From: Sistotremastrum niveocremeum HHB9708 | Taxonomy: Eukaryota; Basidiomycota; Agaricomycetes; Sistotremastrales; Sistotremastraceae | Reading direction: 5' to 3' | Length of the DNA stretch: 64,000 bases | Assembly (NCBI GenBank): GCA_001630475.1 | Contig: KV419396.1 | Span: 917,565-981,564 of the forward strand | Position numbers and translations under genes: made by a program | Notes under the pieces: generated by a model | What the model was told of the DNA's origin: nothing | Database searches by the model: none | Seen by the model: only the letters and a program-made list of their open reading frames with translations | Shown here: positions 1-12,300 of the stretch, piece after piece | Layout: each line of letters opens with the position of its first letter | How positions within the stretch are numbered: the stretch's first letter is position 1

Positions 1-441
1 AAATGCTATCGCGCATATATCTAACTGATGCCGCATACAGGCGACGATTGGCGTTCACGCGATAGCAATCACTTCGGGCCCGTAAGAATCATGCTCGGCT
101 TTCTGAACGGTATTCAAAGTCGCACTAGATTCCCCTCGCCCTGATCGACGCCAAACTCAGTTGGATTCTATGGCCGTTATCACGATTGGGACCGATCGAT
201 CGCGTGAACATCCGCCCCTCACAGACTTCGGGACATGCGTGGAGGCCGGCTGACATCTGGAAGTCTAAATCCGCTAGGCTAAAAATCGGACATCTAAAGG
301 ATAATTGGCGTCCCAATGACGCACAATGAACGCCGTCTTCTAGCAATACAGAGACACCTCCTTTGCCAGACTATCTCCCAGAGCGGCCACCGTCACCTTG
401 ATCTCGTAGCGAGTTTCTTCGCTTCGCCATTGCTCTGATTC
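1..441. other. Window edge, no gene recognised
   Basis: This is sequence downstream of the ATE1 stop. A 73-residue open frame on the minus strand (125-346) has no recognisable domain and no flanking splice logic. I see no gene here. Confidence 0.4.
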
Positions 442-2096
<1,655 letters not shown>

Positions 2097-2365
2097 GATC
2101 TTGTTTGATTAGAGTGGCACAGCCACAATGCGGGGAATATATGTCATGGCGGAGTTTAAACCTATTTCCCTGATCGATCTTCATGTGAAATCTCGGAAGC
2201 GGTCGACTCAGCGTGGGACAACCTCGGCTGTTGGAGCCGAACCGCCGACCCTGAGTGCATCCATCGGAGTCTGAACACCACCGCCCGCTCTCAGTGCCCA
2301 TCTCAGGCTGTCCCCCGCAACCCCGCACCTCCTGCCCTTTTGCTCACGACCACCATCTTCACGCT

Positions 2366-3055
2366 ATGTCCATCCCAATTGACGAGCTCGTCGCTTCGCT
2401 CTCTACCACCATGAAATCCAGCCATATAGGCCAGGAAGCCATAGAGCTGGCCAATCTCCAGGTCTGTCTTGATTTGCGCTATGTTAACTTCATAAATACT
2501 GAACATAATTAGAACCAGTTAGCTACAACCCTCTTCTGCGCTACCAACCAGGGCTTTTCCAGTGGCCCTGATCTCCAACCACCAAATACTCCCACCCAGA
2601 CGAGTCCTGGTTGGACAAACTATCTCCCTGACCCACACGCTCCTATGCAGCGCAGTTCTAGCATGAGTGGACGCCAAAAGCCAAGGAGAAGGAGCTCAGC
2701 CTCTCTTCTTCAACGCCCCGACGAGGACGTTTTCATGATGGAGGAGGATGAAAAGGCTGAAGTGGAAGACATTCTATATGGCCGCAACAACAACTCGTTC
2801 CACTCTTCGAGCCCTACATATCATCCTCATCACGAGATTCCTCACCATATGCCGGACTACTATTCCAGTTATCTCTCATCATACGATGTGGGCATGTCAG
2901 CTGCGTCGTCGACACCCTTTGCCTCGGGCGACCCATTTCTGGCCTCACTAAGGCCACAACTACAAACGCATTCTCACGCAACCAATATGATTGCCCCGCA
3001 GAAGGCATTCTTACCCCAGCTAACTCAAAGCCATATACAGTCGATGAACACTTGA
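2366..3055 (+). CDS. Small serine/proline-rich protein of unknown function
   Basis: CDS join(2366..2461,2513..3055), 212 aa. The single 51-nt intron has canonical GT-AG ends and keeps the frame. The protein starts MSIPIDELVASLSTTMKSS and has a short helical N-terminus. It continues with a basic patch (GRQKPRRRSSASLLQR), which is a possible kinase target or nuclear signal, and an acidic stretch (MMEEDEKAEVEDILYG). The rest is a His/Ser/Tyr-rich low-complexity tail. There are no membrane segments and no signal peptide. It shares a 269-bp divergent promoter with ATE1. I do not recognise the family. The N-terminal 40 residues look like the only folded part. Confidence 0.7.
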
Positions 3056-3282
3056 GCAGCGAGTGGACCATAGTTTATTTTCCTTCTGACGCTTATTTAT
3101 CGGCCTTATTGTTTCGTTTTCTTCCATGTAGCTAGATCCCCTGATCTATTGTGCCATTTAGTACTTTGTAATTGTCGGGTCTACCGTTTTAGCAGCCTTG
3201 TCTTAGTAGTGTCTCATTAATCAAATATTATAGATTAAGTAAAATGCATGCATGACAACGGTGTGAAGCGCATCAACGATGC

Positions 3283-5518
3283 CTAGAAGAACTGCGAGAA
3301 ATCGTAGGATTGCCCTTGGCCGGACTTGCCAGATGCCTTTGCAGGCTTCTGAGGAGCCGACTTTGCAGGACGTGCAACAGGGCCTTTTGACTGAGCAGGA
3401 GCGGGCTTCTCCTTTTTGGTCGGCTTGGTTTTCGTTTTCGTTTTTGTCGAAGCGAAAGTCACCTTCTTGACCTTGACTGGTCGTTCCGGCAGAGGCTCTT
3501 GTACCACTCGTTTTCGCTTCGACGACGGAGCCACCTCTTCATCCTCCTCGGGTTCTGATTCGATCGCTTCGGACTCTGCGTCAGAGTCTTTATCGCTCTC
3601 CTGCTGGGCCTCGTCGTCATCCTCCATTTCATCATCATCACCGACGTCATGGAAGGCGGGGGTCTCAACGGTAGGGATCAAAGCAACAGGTCTGGTGTCG
3701 ACACTACCAGGTGACAAACGCACGAGACCTTCGGCTAGTCGGCGCTCTTTTCTCGTACGAGTAGTAGCAGTAGCGGCCTCGTCAGCACGTCCATATATAG
3801 CTTTCACGGTGTCGAGTTGAGATGAGGAGCTTGGTGTGGATGGAGATGAGGGAGGAGTTGTGTAATAAGGAATCTTGCCCACGCTCCAGTCGCGCAGGAC
3901 AAGTTTTGCGGCACCAGTCAGATCCAAAAAGCCGCCCTGATGAAGATTTATGAGAAAACTGAATATTCTAAATCACAACAACTCACCTTCTTTACGAATC
4001 CATTTGCACGTGCGACTGCTCGAAGGAAGGCTTCGTGATCGCTGGAGCCAAAGGCAGGCAGAGTGTAGTGTAGCATCAAGTCTTCGACGTCGGCGCGAGA
4101 TATAAGGTATGAGACTGTAAATAAGAAGTAATTGAGATTTGGACGCAAAACAGGTCAGAATTGAACGCACTGGCAGGGATAGGATCTTTCATCTTCTCAA
4201 TTTTCCCTCGAGATCTCATCAAAACATCATGTCCGCGACGCATCGCTAATTCACGTCCAGTACTTTCATCCTCCTCCTGCTTTTCCCAAGCAAGGCCCGG
4301 AGTATCAATCACGGAGATTTTGTGGTTCGACGTAGTGATGGGTACATTGATAGGATAGGGAGTAGAGCTGTGACCCTCGCCCAGCGTGGCAAGACTGTAG
4401 ACGGGGGAAGCAGCACGACGTGCTAGAGAATTCACAACACTTGATTTTCCACTCTGGAAGGTCGTCAGTCTGATGTCAATGGGTCAGAAAATCAACATAC
4501 ATTCGTTATTCCAGCAACTGCAACGGTCAGAGGCTCTGACCCTTTTTCTTTCGCAAAGATTTCGAGGCACTCAAGTAACGCATCCACGCCGACAGCATCG
4601 TCGGCAGAATCTTCTCGTTCTTTGCCTTTCACTGGTTCGACCCGTTTCTCAGATTCACGAGGCAAGAATTCGGACGCAGAGCGGAACAGGAAGGTCGGGG
4701 CGATGGGTCGTAGGTAGTCAAGCCAAGCGACTAAGGTCTCTCGCGGAACAGTGTCTGTCTAACAGTTAATACATGTCTGCAAAGTAGAATCGAAACATAC
4801 CAATTTTATTCAGAACGAAGACCAGCTTTTTCGGCGACTGTGCCAAATTTTCCAGATATTCGCTTCTGAATGACAGAGGATCCCGAGCATCCAGAACTTC
4901 GAGAAGCACATCTGCCTTGTCGATGACGGCTTTCAAATGAGGAAATTCCTGGTCGAGGAGTAACGGAGCTTCTTCGACTTTCTTCTTCGGTGCAGGTTTG
5001 GAGGGCCCGGCGGTGCTTGCGGTGACGATTTTAGCAGAACTGACGGCTTCAGAGCCTTCCTCCTCTTCATCTTTGTCGTCTTCAGTGGCTTTCGTATCCG
5101 TGCCAGCCTTAGCAGCCTTTCTCTGCTCCTTTAACTTTTGCTTCTTCTCTTCTGCCTATACGGCCATGAGTGCTCTGTGTTGAGTACCCCTTGAAGGACG
5201 CACCAATCGCCGGGTCTCTGCAATTTCTGCCAGGATTTCCTCCTTGAACGGAAGGTTATTGGGGATGCCCGGGTCTTTCTTGTGTTCTGGAAGGAGTGAG
5301 TACTGATACTTGCAACACGATCAAAGGTCCTCGCACTTGACTTCCATTGAGGATTTTTCTTTGCGGCTCTTTTCGCCTTTCGATGGCTTTCGGAGACTTT
5401 ATGCCTGATCTTGGAGCGCTGAAAACTTGTTCCTCTCTTGGAGGTTTCTACATGCAAAGAAATTAGAAGAGTATGGAAAGAACGAGCGGGTTGACAAACT
5501 TTTGCGAATTTGAGGCAT
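3283..5518 (-). CDS. NUG1: Nucleolar circularly permuted GTPase, nucleostemin/GNL3 (NUG1/Grn1) family
   Basis: A GTPase of pre-60S ribosome maturation and export. The N-terminus is the basic Grn1 domain: after a first exon MPQIRK, an intron leads into KTSKRGTSFQRSKIRHKVSE and AAKKNPQWKS. The G motifs appear in permuted order: G4 (FVLNKID) comes first, then G1 (AGITNSGKSSVVNSL), then G3 (ISVIDTPGLAWEK). That order is diagnostic of the YlqF/YawG class. The C-terminus (residues encoded by 3283-3927) is disordered, with an acidic run followed by Lys-rich repeats and an FSQFF end. The start at 5518 is supported by the conserved N-terminus after splicing the phase-1 intron. There are several short introns in the middle. 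No neighbour shares its pathway, except that RPL18 elsewhere in the window is also a 60S gene. Confidence 0.93.
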
Positions 5519-6131
5519 GGCTGAAAGACTTGGCTTTTCGATCGGCTATCGGATGCTAGTCCGACTCTTCCAGCCTCTGTCTTCAAGCTTCAAGCTTCAA
5601 GCCGGCCCACTGAAGCAACTGCACCCCTGCCTCCCTCCCTCGAATCCCTTCTGTAGACCATCTCAAGCGCCGTCCTCGATATAGCACCTTCTTTCAGCTT
5701 ATTTAGACAACATCGTTATCCTTCGCTGCAAACGCAAGGCACATCTACTGGCCCGGGACGTGCCACTACTGTCCCAACATTCATATTCAAATGCACCTGA
5801 TACTTTCACGAAGTAATTCCAATGGATTTCATATCGGAGTTGCTCCGCAGATCTGGTTCTGGGTCCACCAACTCATACCAAGAGACTGACTCGCTTGCTT
5901 TGGAGTGGTACCCTTATTCTTGACCAGCATTAGTGTGGCCCACCCTGCATCGCGCACGATCCCAGGATATTTCTCCGGCCATCTAACAGCAACACCTGAG
6001 CAACACCTCGAATTTACACAAAATTGGAGTGATTGGATCCAAGAGCGGTCGCAGCACACGACGACCTGCAGTTGGCATTGTTATGGGTGCAAAACGTCTT
6101 TATTAAGCTTTGAGAACGCATATTTCATATC
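5519..6131. other. Intergenic region upstream of NUG1
   Basis: There is no gene I can support in these 613 bases. The NUG1 promoter must lie at the left end and the tRNA-Ala upstream region at the right end. Short open frames on both strands lack domains. Confidence 0.5.
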
Positions 6132-6240
6132 GGGCACGTGGCGCAGCTGGTAGCGCGCATGCTTAGCAGTAGGCAAGATGGGACTTGAACCCACGCTTAC
6201 GTAATGCATGAGGTCTTGGGTTCAAGTCCCAACTTGTCCA
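6132..6240 (+). tRNA. tRNA-Ala (AGC) with a 36-nt intron
   Basis: The 5' half carries acceptor GGGCACG, a D-arm with box A-like GTGGCGCAGCTGG, and the anticodon stem CATGC. The loop TTAGCA contains the AGC anticodon (6165-6167). The intron interrupts after position 37 (6169-6204). The 3' half restores stem GCATG, then has the T-arm TTGGGTTCAAGTCCCAA (box B) and CTTGTCC plus discriminator A. The G3-U70 wobble pair that identifies tRNA-Ala is present. There is one acceptor mismatch (C6 opposite U67), so the gene may be slightly degenerate. The intron is unusual because 6172-6193 is nearly the reverse complement of 6217-6238, the gene's own T-arm and 3' acceptor strand. Confidence 0.8.
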
Positions 6241-6243
6241 TTC

Positions 6244-6247
6244 TTTT
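6244..6247 (+). terminator. RNA polymerase III T-run terminator of tRNA-Ala
   Basis: A TTTT run lies four bases after the discriminator base. It is followed by further T-rich sequence up to about 6285, as expected for a Pol III gene end. Confidence 0.6.
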
Positions 6248-6767
6248 ACATTTTATTATTATAACTTTTCTTTCTTTACCATCTGATCTCTTTTTGGCCT
6301 TTCACAGCTCCCTTTGAATATTCTGTGGGTATTACAGTGCTGCAGCGGTCTTCCTTATCAAGCCCTGAGCCAAAAAGGTGCAGTCCCTGGCCAGTTTTGG
6401 TGCAGATCACCTCGATTCGGAGTCCCCAATTCTCCCGTTTTAAATTTTCATTTTTGTGACTCTTCCTCGCTGTCTACAGCTTCTGCTACTCTTGTTTCTT
6501 CATGTCAAGCCGTAAGTTTTTATCTGCGAGACGCACTTGGCAATAACAATGGGAGTGGCGTCTGAACCTAAGTCGATGCGGCTTTCGTCTGGCTCGAGCT
6601 CACTAGTACTATATTCCACACCTTTCAAGTTTTTTTTCCCCGGACAATGTTCTCGGAGGTACCATCCACCTTCAATGATGAACATATTGAATCTCCATAG
6701 GTATCGCTTGCTGGTGACCGCTCGAGTCTCTGCAGTGTCCACATTTTAATTTCCCGACGGATCATTC
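6248..6767. other. Gene-free segment bracketed by tRNA 3'-end direct repeats
   Basis: The segment between the intact tRNA-Ala and the displaced 3'-end copy has no open frame with a recognisable domain. It could be an inserted or excision-degraded element or a segmental duplication; the sequence alone does not decide. Confidence 0.45.
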
Positions 6768-6792
6768 CTTGGGTTCAAGTCCCAACTTGTCC
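6768..6792 (+). repeat. Displaced 25-bp copy of the tRNA-Ala 3' end
   Basis: These 25 bases are identical to 6215-6239, which covers the T-arm and 3' acceptor strand of the tRNA-Ala gene. No 5' tRNA half precedes it, so it is not a second tRNA gene. The two copies bracket 528 bp (6240-6767) as direct repeats with a period of 553 bp. Confidence 0.85.
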
Positions 6793-6874
6793 CGCATTCC
6801 TGAAAATTTTTCATCGTACTTTGGGAGGTTGGTGAATAAAGATAATCGTGTATAGTATGGGCCATTACATTATA

Positions 6875-9173
6875 TTATTCTATCAATCGCACAACAACAG
6901 ATCCACAGTTCTCATCCTTGTCAAATCTCATAAATGCCTCCGGGGCTTTCTCGAACGGAACCACTCGATCAACGACTGGATTCCATTGACTGCTCTCCGT
7001 CATTTGCGTCACGCCGTCTAGTGAGTCGCGTATATCTTCGCCTTCGTCGTCTACGTCTGCTGTGGGTGATATCCATGCGTATCGGAGTGTCTTTTGGCCC
7101 TTTTTGGAGGTGGAAAAGGCGCGACGGAGGGATCGCATGTTGGATTTTAGTTGGGCGTTTAGGGTAGGGACCGCCGTTTCGGATTCGCCGACAAGAGTTG
7201 TGAACTGTGATCAAGTTAGTTAGGGTTTGATGAGAAAATAGGAGAACGTACGTGGCCGCCTTCGCGGAGGACTCGACGACAGGCTTCGAAGAGTGATCGA
7301 CCACCGATTGTATCGAGCACACCGTCGAACTCGGAGTCTGCAAGGGACGATATAGCAGCCTGCTCGTCGCCAGAGAGAAATTCGACAGCGCCATTGGCTT
7401 CCGCAATGTCCCTCAACGCCTGCGAGTCTGAAGGAATATGCGCGGTCACTTGCATTCCCTGTGCAGTCAGACGTTGCGTTGCCAATGCTCCGACTCCCTC
7501 GTGCGCACGGAGGACCAGAATGCGACTTCCTCGCGGAAGATACGAAAATGTTCGCATAAGACGAACAGTGGGGATACCGGCAAGGGGCAAGACTGCCAAC
7601 TTTTCGATAGACATCTGAGCCGACGGTCGTGGAGATCGATGTAATCGACGGCGGTCCACAACGATGAATTCAGCGAGTGCTCCACCCTACAAAAAGTGAG
7701 AAAAAATAATAAGCAAAATGTCACAAGACCGACCTTTCGAGCATCCAACAGTCCATAGACCCATTCGCCTTTGGAAGTATTGTTGACGTCGAATCCGAAT
7801 TCAACGACTCTGCCCACGAAACTGCGTCCTGGGATATACCCGACGTGCTCCTTACTTGCTCTCTCTCGCAACATCAACGAGTCCCGACGATCAAGTCCTA
7901 CGGCCCATACTTGCACTAGCACCTGATTGCCGTGGACACGAGTGGGAGGCGGGGTATGAGAGGCGAATGACAGGGGTGATGAATGAGTGTCAAGGTGTGC
8001 TGGTGTCAGGCTTGTTCTTGAGAAGCTGAATCGTGAGGCAAGTCCTGCGGCGGCGTTCTTGGTGATAGATATGGTGGACATGGTTGTCTGAGCCAAGCCG
8101 GAGCGGGACAGGTCGACTGAACTCGACACACGCTCTGGGTGCTTGTTGGGTGTATAGGATGCGCGAGGAAGAACTAGACTGGAATATCCGGTGGCTGAAG
8201 GTTCTGTGAACTGGGGGAGAGGTGCGGGGATATTGGCTACTCTGGCCAGGTTGGCGCTGGAAGCCGACAGAACGCTTCCCGCACGTCGCTTGGCAGGGAA
8301 GACTGGAACGGAAGCTGATCGAATATGATGATTGGGCAGAGGTGCCTCTTCGTCCTCTTCCTCTTCGATAACTGCACTCATTCGCTTAGATTCGGAGGAA
8401 CTCGCGACCGGGGCAGACCGTGCGGACCGTGCACGTCGACGAGGACGTGAGGGCACAACGGGGTAGAGCATCTCGGATGACTCATCCACCGAACGGCGTG
8501 AGGACGAGGACCTGGAGGAGTGGGAGGGAGTAGAGGTGAATGAGGAAGGAGGGACGAGCCATCGAACGTCCTTTGCCCATTCTGGAACCGGCTCGCGAAC
8601 TCGTGGCTTTGGGGTGCGTCGCTTGCGGGTGGTGGATTCGGGCTCTGAAGTAGGCACAGTGATGTCTGTACTTGACGATTTTATGGATGACCATGAAAAG
8701 AGAGTGTCGTTGTCGTCGTCGGAGGCTGCGGACGAAGTCGGGCGGGAAGACGGCGGAGATATCTGTTGTTTGGACGGTTGCGGAAATGGTATTAGCGATG
8801 ATGTACTGCTGCTGCTGCTTGGATTTGAGGACGAAGACGCTGCCGTCGCAGGGTCTCGGAGTGTCTTGGGGACGGTGGCATCGAGGCCGGCCTCGACGAT
8901 AGCAAACTGAAAGTCTGAGACATCTGCTGACGCTCTGGGCGATGTGTCTGGGGTGTAGAAGACGTCGTCGTCCGAATTGCTGTCGTCGTCGTCGAGGTCG
9001 ATGTCGACGGACGACTGGGGACGAGCAAGGGTGTTCTGGGCTTGGGCGTGGTAGGCAGCGGCGAGAAACTCGTTCTTTGCGCTGTAGTAGTTTCTGTGCT
9101 GGGCGTTGGCGGCTGCAGCGTATTTCTGGGACGGACGGGCGAGCAGAGACTGGATGAGGGTCGGTTTTGCCAT
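6875..9173 (-). CDS. Zinc-independent MDR oxidoreductase (quinone reductase-like) with a long disordered N-terminus
   Basis: CDS complement(6875..7204, 7252..7686, 7734..9173), 734 aa; all three joins keep frame with GT-AG introns. Residues 1 to about 405 are low complexity: Ser, acidic and Arg-rich, with an EEEEDEEAP run. Residues from about 409 form a medium-chain dehydrogenase/reductase. The GroES-like part includes QVLVQVWAVGLDRRD and GYIPGRSFVGRVVEFG. The Rossmann part includes RILVLRAHEGVGALATQRL and EFDGVLDTIGGRSLFEA. The end is VVDRVVPFEKAPEAFMRF. I see no Cys/His zinc ligands, so an NAD(P)H-dependent quinone or enoyl reductase type is likely. The usual MDR length is about 330 aa, so the N-terminal extension more than doubles it. 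Substrate unknown. Confidence 0.85.
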
Positions 9174-9234
9174 TCGGTGTCGGGAAGAGAAACCGACGGG
9201 CTATAAGACTCGGACGAGCGACGTCATAATATTT

Positions 9235-11012
9235 CTATTTCCCAATGCAGAAATCCCGAAAAAGTGCATCCAAGACGTCTTCAACTGCAATCTGCCCGCC
9301 AATCCGTCCAACCTCGTCTGCCGCATATCGCAGTTCTTCTGCGCCCTCGACCACCTCGTCCACTGAATATCCAATAAATGCGCTAATAAATTCGCTCGCT
9401 CGTTCAAGATGCACTCGGTGTCGTGCTTGCGTAATCAGTGGGCGACGATCGGGTGCAACAGCGAACCTGCCCGTGTCTCGGTCAATCTTTCCCTTTTCGT
9501 CCAGCCCGAGACTCACCTCCGCCGCAGCTCCCGCCCGAACCCGTCCACAAACTCTGCCACGCCCGTCCGTTGCAACAAGCTCATCGTCCACAGCGTACGT
9601 GCACCGACCAGCTTCTCCAGTGCACAAAGATCAACATCACTCTGCTCGTCGGCCTTGTTCAAGATAATCAACGTGTCTTTGTCGATCAATGACGACACTC
9701 CGGCGACGTGTTCTGCCATGGCCTCCGCGCTGTCCATGGCAGACATGGACAGCATGCATATACGGACATCAGCTGTCGTTGCCCTGCTTATCGTCAGTTA
9801 TCAGCTAATACTCAAAGAGCGGACCCACGTTGTCTCTGCTTTCGCAATGCCAATGCTTTCCACCAAATCTTCCGATTTTCGTATGCCTGCCGTGTCCGCA
9901 ATCACCACTGGCATCCCGCCGATGTCAAGTGTGACTTCAAGAACGTCGCGAGTCGTCCCTGCAATCGGTGTCACGATGGCAGCTTCACGCTGAGCTGCAT
10001 TTGATACTTAGCAATGCCCAATCAACACAATATTGCTCACCTAGGAAATTCAACAAGCTGCTCTTGCCCACGTTCGGCGGTCCAAAAATCGCCAGTCTGA
10101 TCCCTGATCGCATAATTTCTCCCCGTCTTCCGTCGTCCAGATGCCCGCGTATCTCTGCGAGCAAATTTCTCGCGCTCTCTTTCGCTGTAACAATTTCAGC
10201 AGATTTTCAAAGGTTCGTGAATCCGACTCACCGTGTTCGAACACGCCCTCCTCGAGGTCCTCCCCTTCTCCGAAATCAATGACTGCTTCGACATTCGCAA
10301 GACATCGTATCAGCTGCTGTCGTATGCTCTCTATCCGCCTTTTCGTCTCGCCCTGTCAGCCTATTATCTTCTCTGGTCTGTCAATCCCAAGATACACGCC
10401 CACCCCCGCTGCAGTTAATGCAAGTTTCCTCTGTTCATCCGTCTCCGCGTCTATCACATCCCGGATGCCTTCTACCTCTGTTAAATCGATCCTTCCGGCT
10501 TCGAAAGCGCGTCGAGTGAATTCGCCTGGCTCGGCTGGTCTGCAGCCGTCCATTCGTCCAAGCGTGTTGAGAACGGCTCTGAGGACTGCGCTCCCTGAGT
10601 GGACATGCAATTCCAGCATATCCTCCGTAGTAAATGATCGCGGCGCTATAGCATATAATGAGTATTATAGTCCAAAACTAAGAGTCAACTTGCCTTTGAA
10701 AAATACACATAACCCATCATCCAACATTTCTCCTTCCAGGCTCAAGACGTGACAGCGTTGCATTTTCCATGGCGTAGGTTTTCTGTTTGATCCGTTTGAT
10801 AATTTCACCATTCGTTCGTATACATCCGAGCTACCAGGCCCTGAGATCCTGATAACACCAATGCCAGCTTTTCCAGGAGGTGTAGAGAGCGCATATATAG
10901 TCTTCCGCTCCTTCAGCGAAGAGAGCAATGTTCTCGCCGAGGGCACCACAGTCTGTAGAAAGTGCTTAGAGAAAGGCAATCGAGTCGTTCGAGATATTCG
11001 AGGCTGCAGCAT
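9235..11012 (-). CDS. MSS1: Mitochondrial tRNA-modification GTPase MSS1 (MnmE/GTPBP3)
   Basis: With MTO1 (MnmG) it installs the 5-taurinomethyl/cmnm5 group on wobble uridines of mitochondrial tRNAs. The start at 11012 gives a basic, presequence-like N-terminus ([18 protein letters not shown]). The order is: MnmE N-domain ([19 protein letters not shown]), [38 protein letters not shown], a helical domain, G1 ([16 protein letters not shown]), [11 protein letters not shown]3 ([15 protein letters not shown]) and NKAD (G4). The end is FCIGK, the conserved C-x-G-K terminus with the catalytic cysteine. The intron at 10646-10693 uses a GC-AG pair: only GCAAGT at the donor keeps the frame into PRSFTTED. 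It shares a 191-bp divergent promoter with calcineurin B. Confidence 0.95.
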
Positions 11013-11203
11013 CGTGCCAGTGTGGAGAATAATCAAGTAACCGGCCGGAGTTGGAAGTCTCGTACCGTACCTTCATCACGGACGCGGACGTAGTTTTCAT
11101 CCGTCGTCTCCATATTCTCATTGTACTCTCGAATTCACATATCTCCATTGTCTTGGACGACCTACAAATCTTATTGGACGGCTGACACGATAAACTTGAA
11201 AAC

Positions 11204-12094
11204 ATGGGGCAATCACGTTCGTTTTTGATGTCTCGTGCCGATGCTTTATATGGTGTTCTTATGGTGTTTTGGTTATAGCATCTCAATTTATGGAGGATAT
11301 GGAGAAGAAGTCAAATTGTGTGTTCATTACTTCAGTACTCTATCCCTCAACTCAGGCCTTTGATAACAGTCAACGCGAGCGAGTTGGAGCGTCTCAAGAA
11401 ACGGTTCATGAAATTGGACAGGTGAGCACAATCTCTGCCTTTGATACATACTCTCATGAGACCTGCAGTGATGGATCAGGATCCATCGACCGTGACGAAT
11501 TCCTGCGCATTCCCCAGATCGCCAATAACCCCCTCGCATCACGTATGATCGCCATCTTCGACGAAGAGTACGTCCCCTTCCCAACTCTACACCTCAGCGC
11601 TAATTCTTGTGATTAGTGGAGGAGGTACAGTCGACTTTCAGGAGTTCGTAGGAGGGTTGAGCGCATTTAGCAGTCGAGGAGGACGGGATGAGAAACTGAT
11701 GTGTTCGTCCACTCTTTCTCCCTCGTCGTAGACGATATTGAACCTGTGATTTTAAGTTGCGTTCAAGGTGTACGATATGGATCGGGATGGGTATATTTCC
11801 AATGGAGAGCTGTTCCTTGTGTTGAAGATGATGGTGGGCAGTAATTTGAAGGTAACCCTCGCCCCATCTTGTCTTGTTGGCCCTATTGCTAACGTTGTAC
11901 AGGACCAACAATTACAACAGATCGTGGACAAGACAATCATGGAAGCTGACAAGGACGGAGACGGCAAACTGTCATTCCAGGAATTCAGCAATATGGTCGC
12001 AGGAACGGTTTGTACCACGTCTCGCACCCTTTGCCCTATTCTGATCATAAACCAGGATATCGTGAAACAAATGACACTAGAAGACTTGTTCTAA
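11204..12094 (+). CDS. CNB1: Calcineurin regulatory subunit B
   Basis: The Ca2+-binding regulatory subunit of the phosphatase calcineurin. CDS join(11204..11216, 11279..11317, 11370..11421, 11469..11567, 11617..11702, 11757..11851, 11903..12007, 12056..12094), 175 aa, the family's usual length. The N-terminus MGQSPS fits N-myristoylation (Gly2, Ser6). EF hands are seen at [13 protein letters not shown], the [10 protein letters not shown] loop, [12 protein letters not shown] and [13 protein letters not shown]. The C-terminus [12 protein letters not shown] is the signature end of the family. The first coding exon is only 13 nt. It sits within 10 kb of a KCH channel and NCS-1, both linked to calcium signalling in fungi. 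Confidence 0.97.
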
Positions 12095-12300
12095 CCTCGT
12101 CTTCTATTTATTACTTCTCCTTGCATTCACTGGCTGATACTACGATGCCGCATGCATCCTTCTGACTCTGCGTGTCTCCGCTATCATAGGTTGGCCGTTA
12201 CGATGATTCAATCTGCGGTTATGATACCCGGTCTCTGTACTATCTACTGTAAAGAAATGTGTACATGATAGTAGATCACACGGAATATAGCACTGAAGAA

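Noticed and set aside
6132-6240. A second tRNA gene on the minus strand using the antisense T-arm
   Set aside because: No D-arm or matching acceptor strand can be built on the minus strand around it.
8536-8910. Long plus-strand open frame opposite the MDR gene
   Set aside because: It is a shadow of the Ser/Asp-rich coding strand; low-complexity codons leave the antisense frame open.
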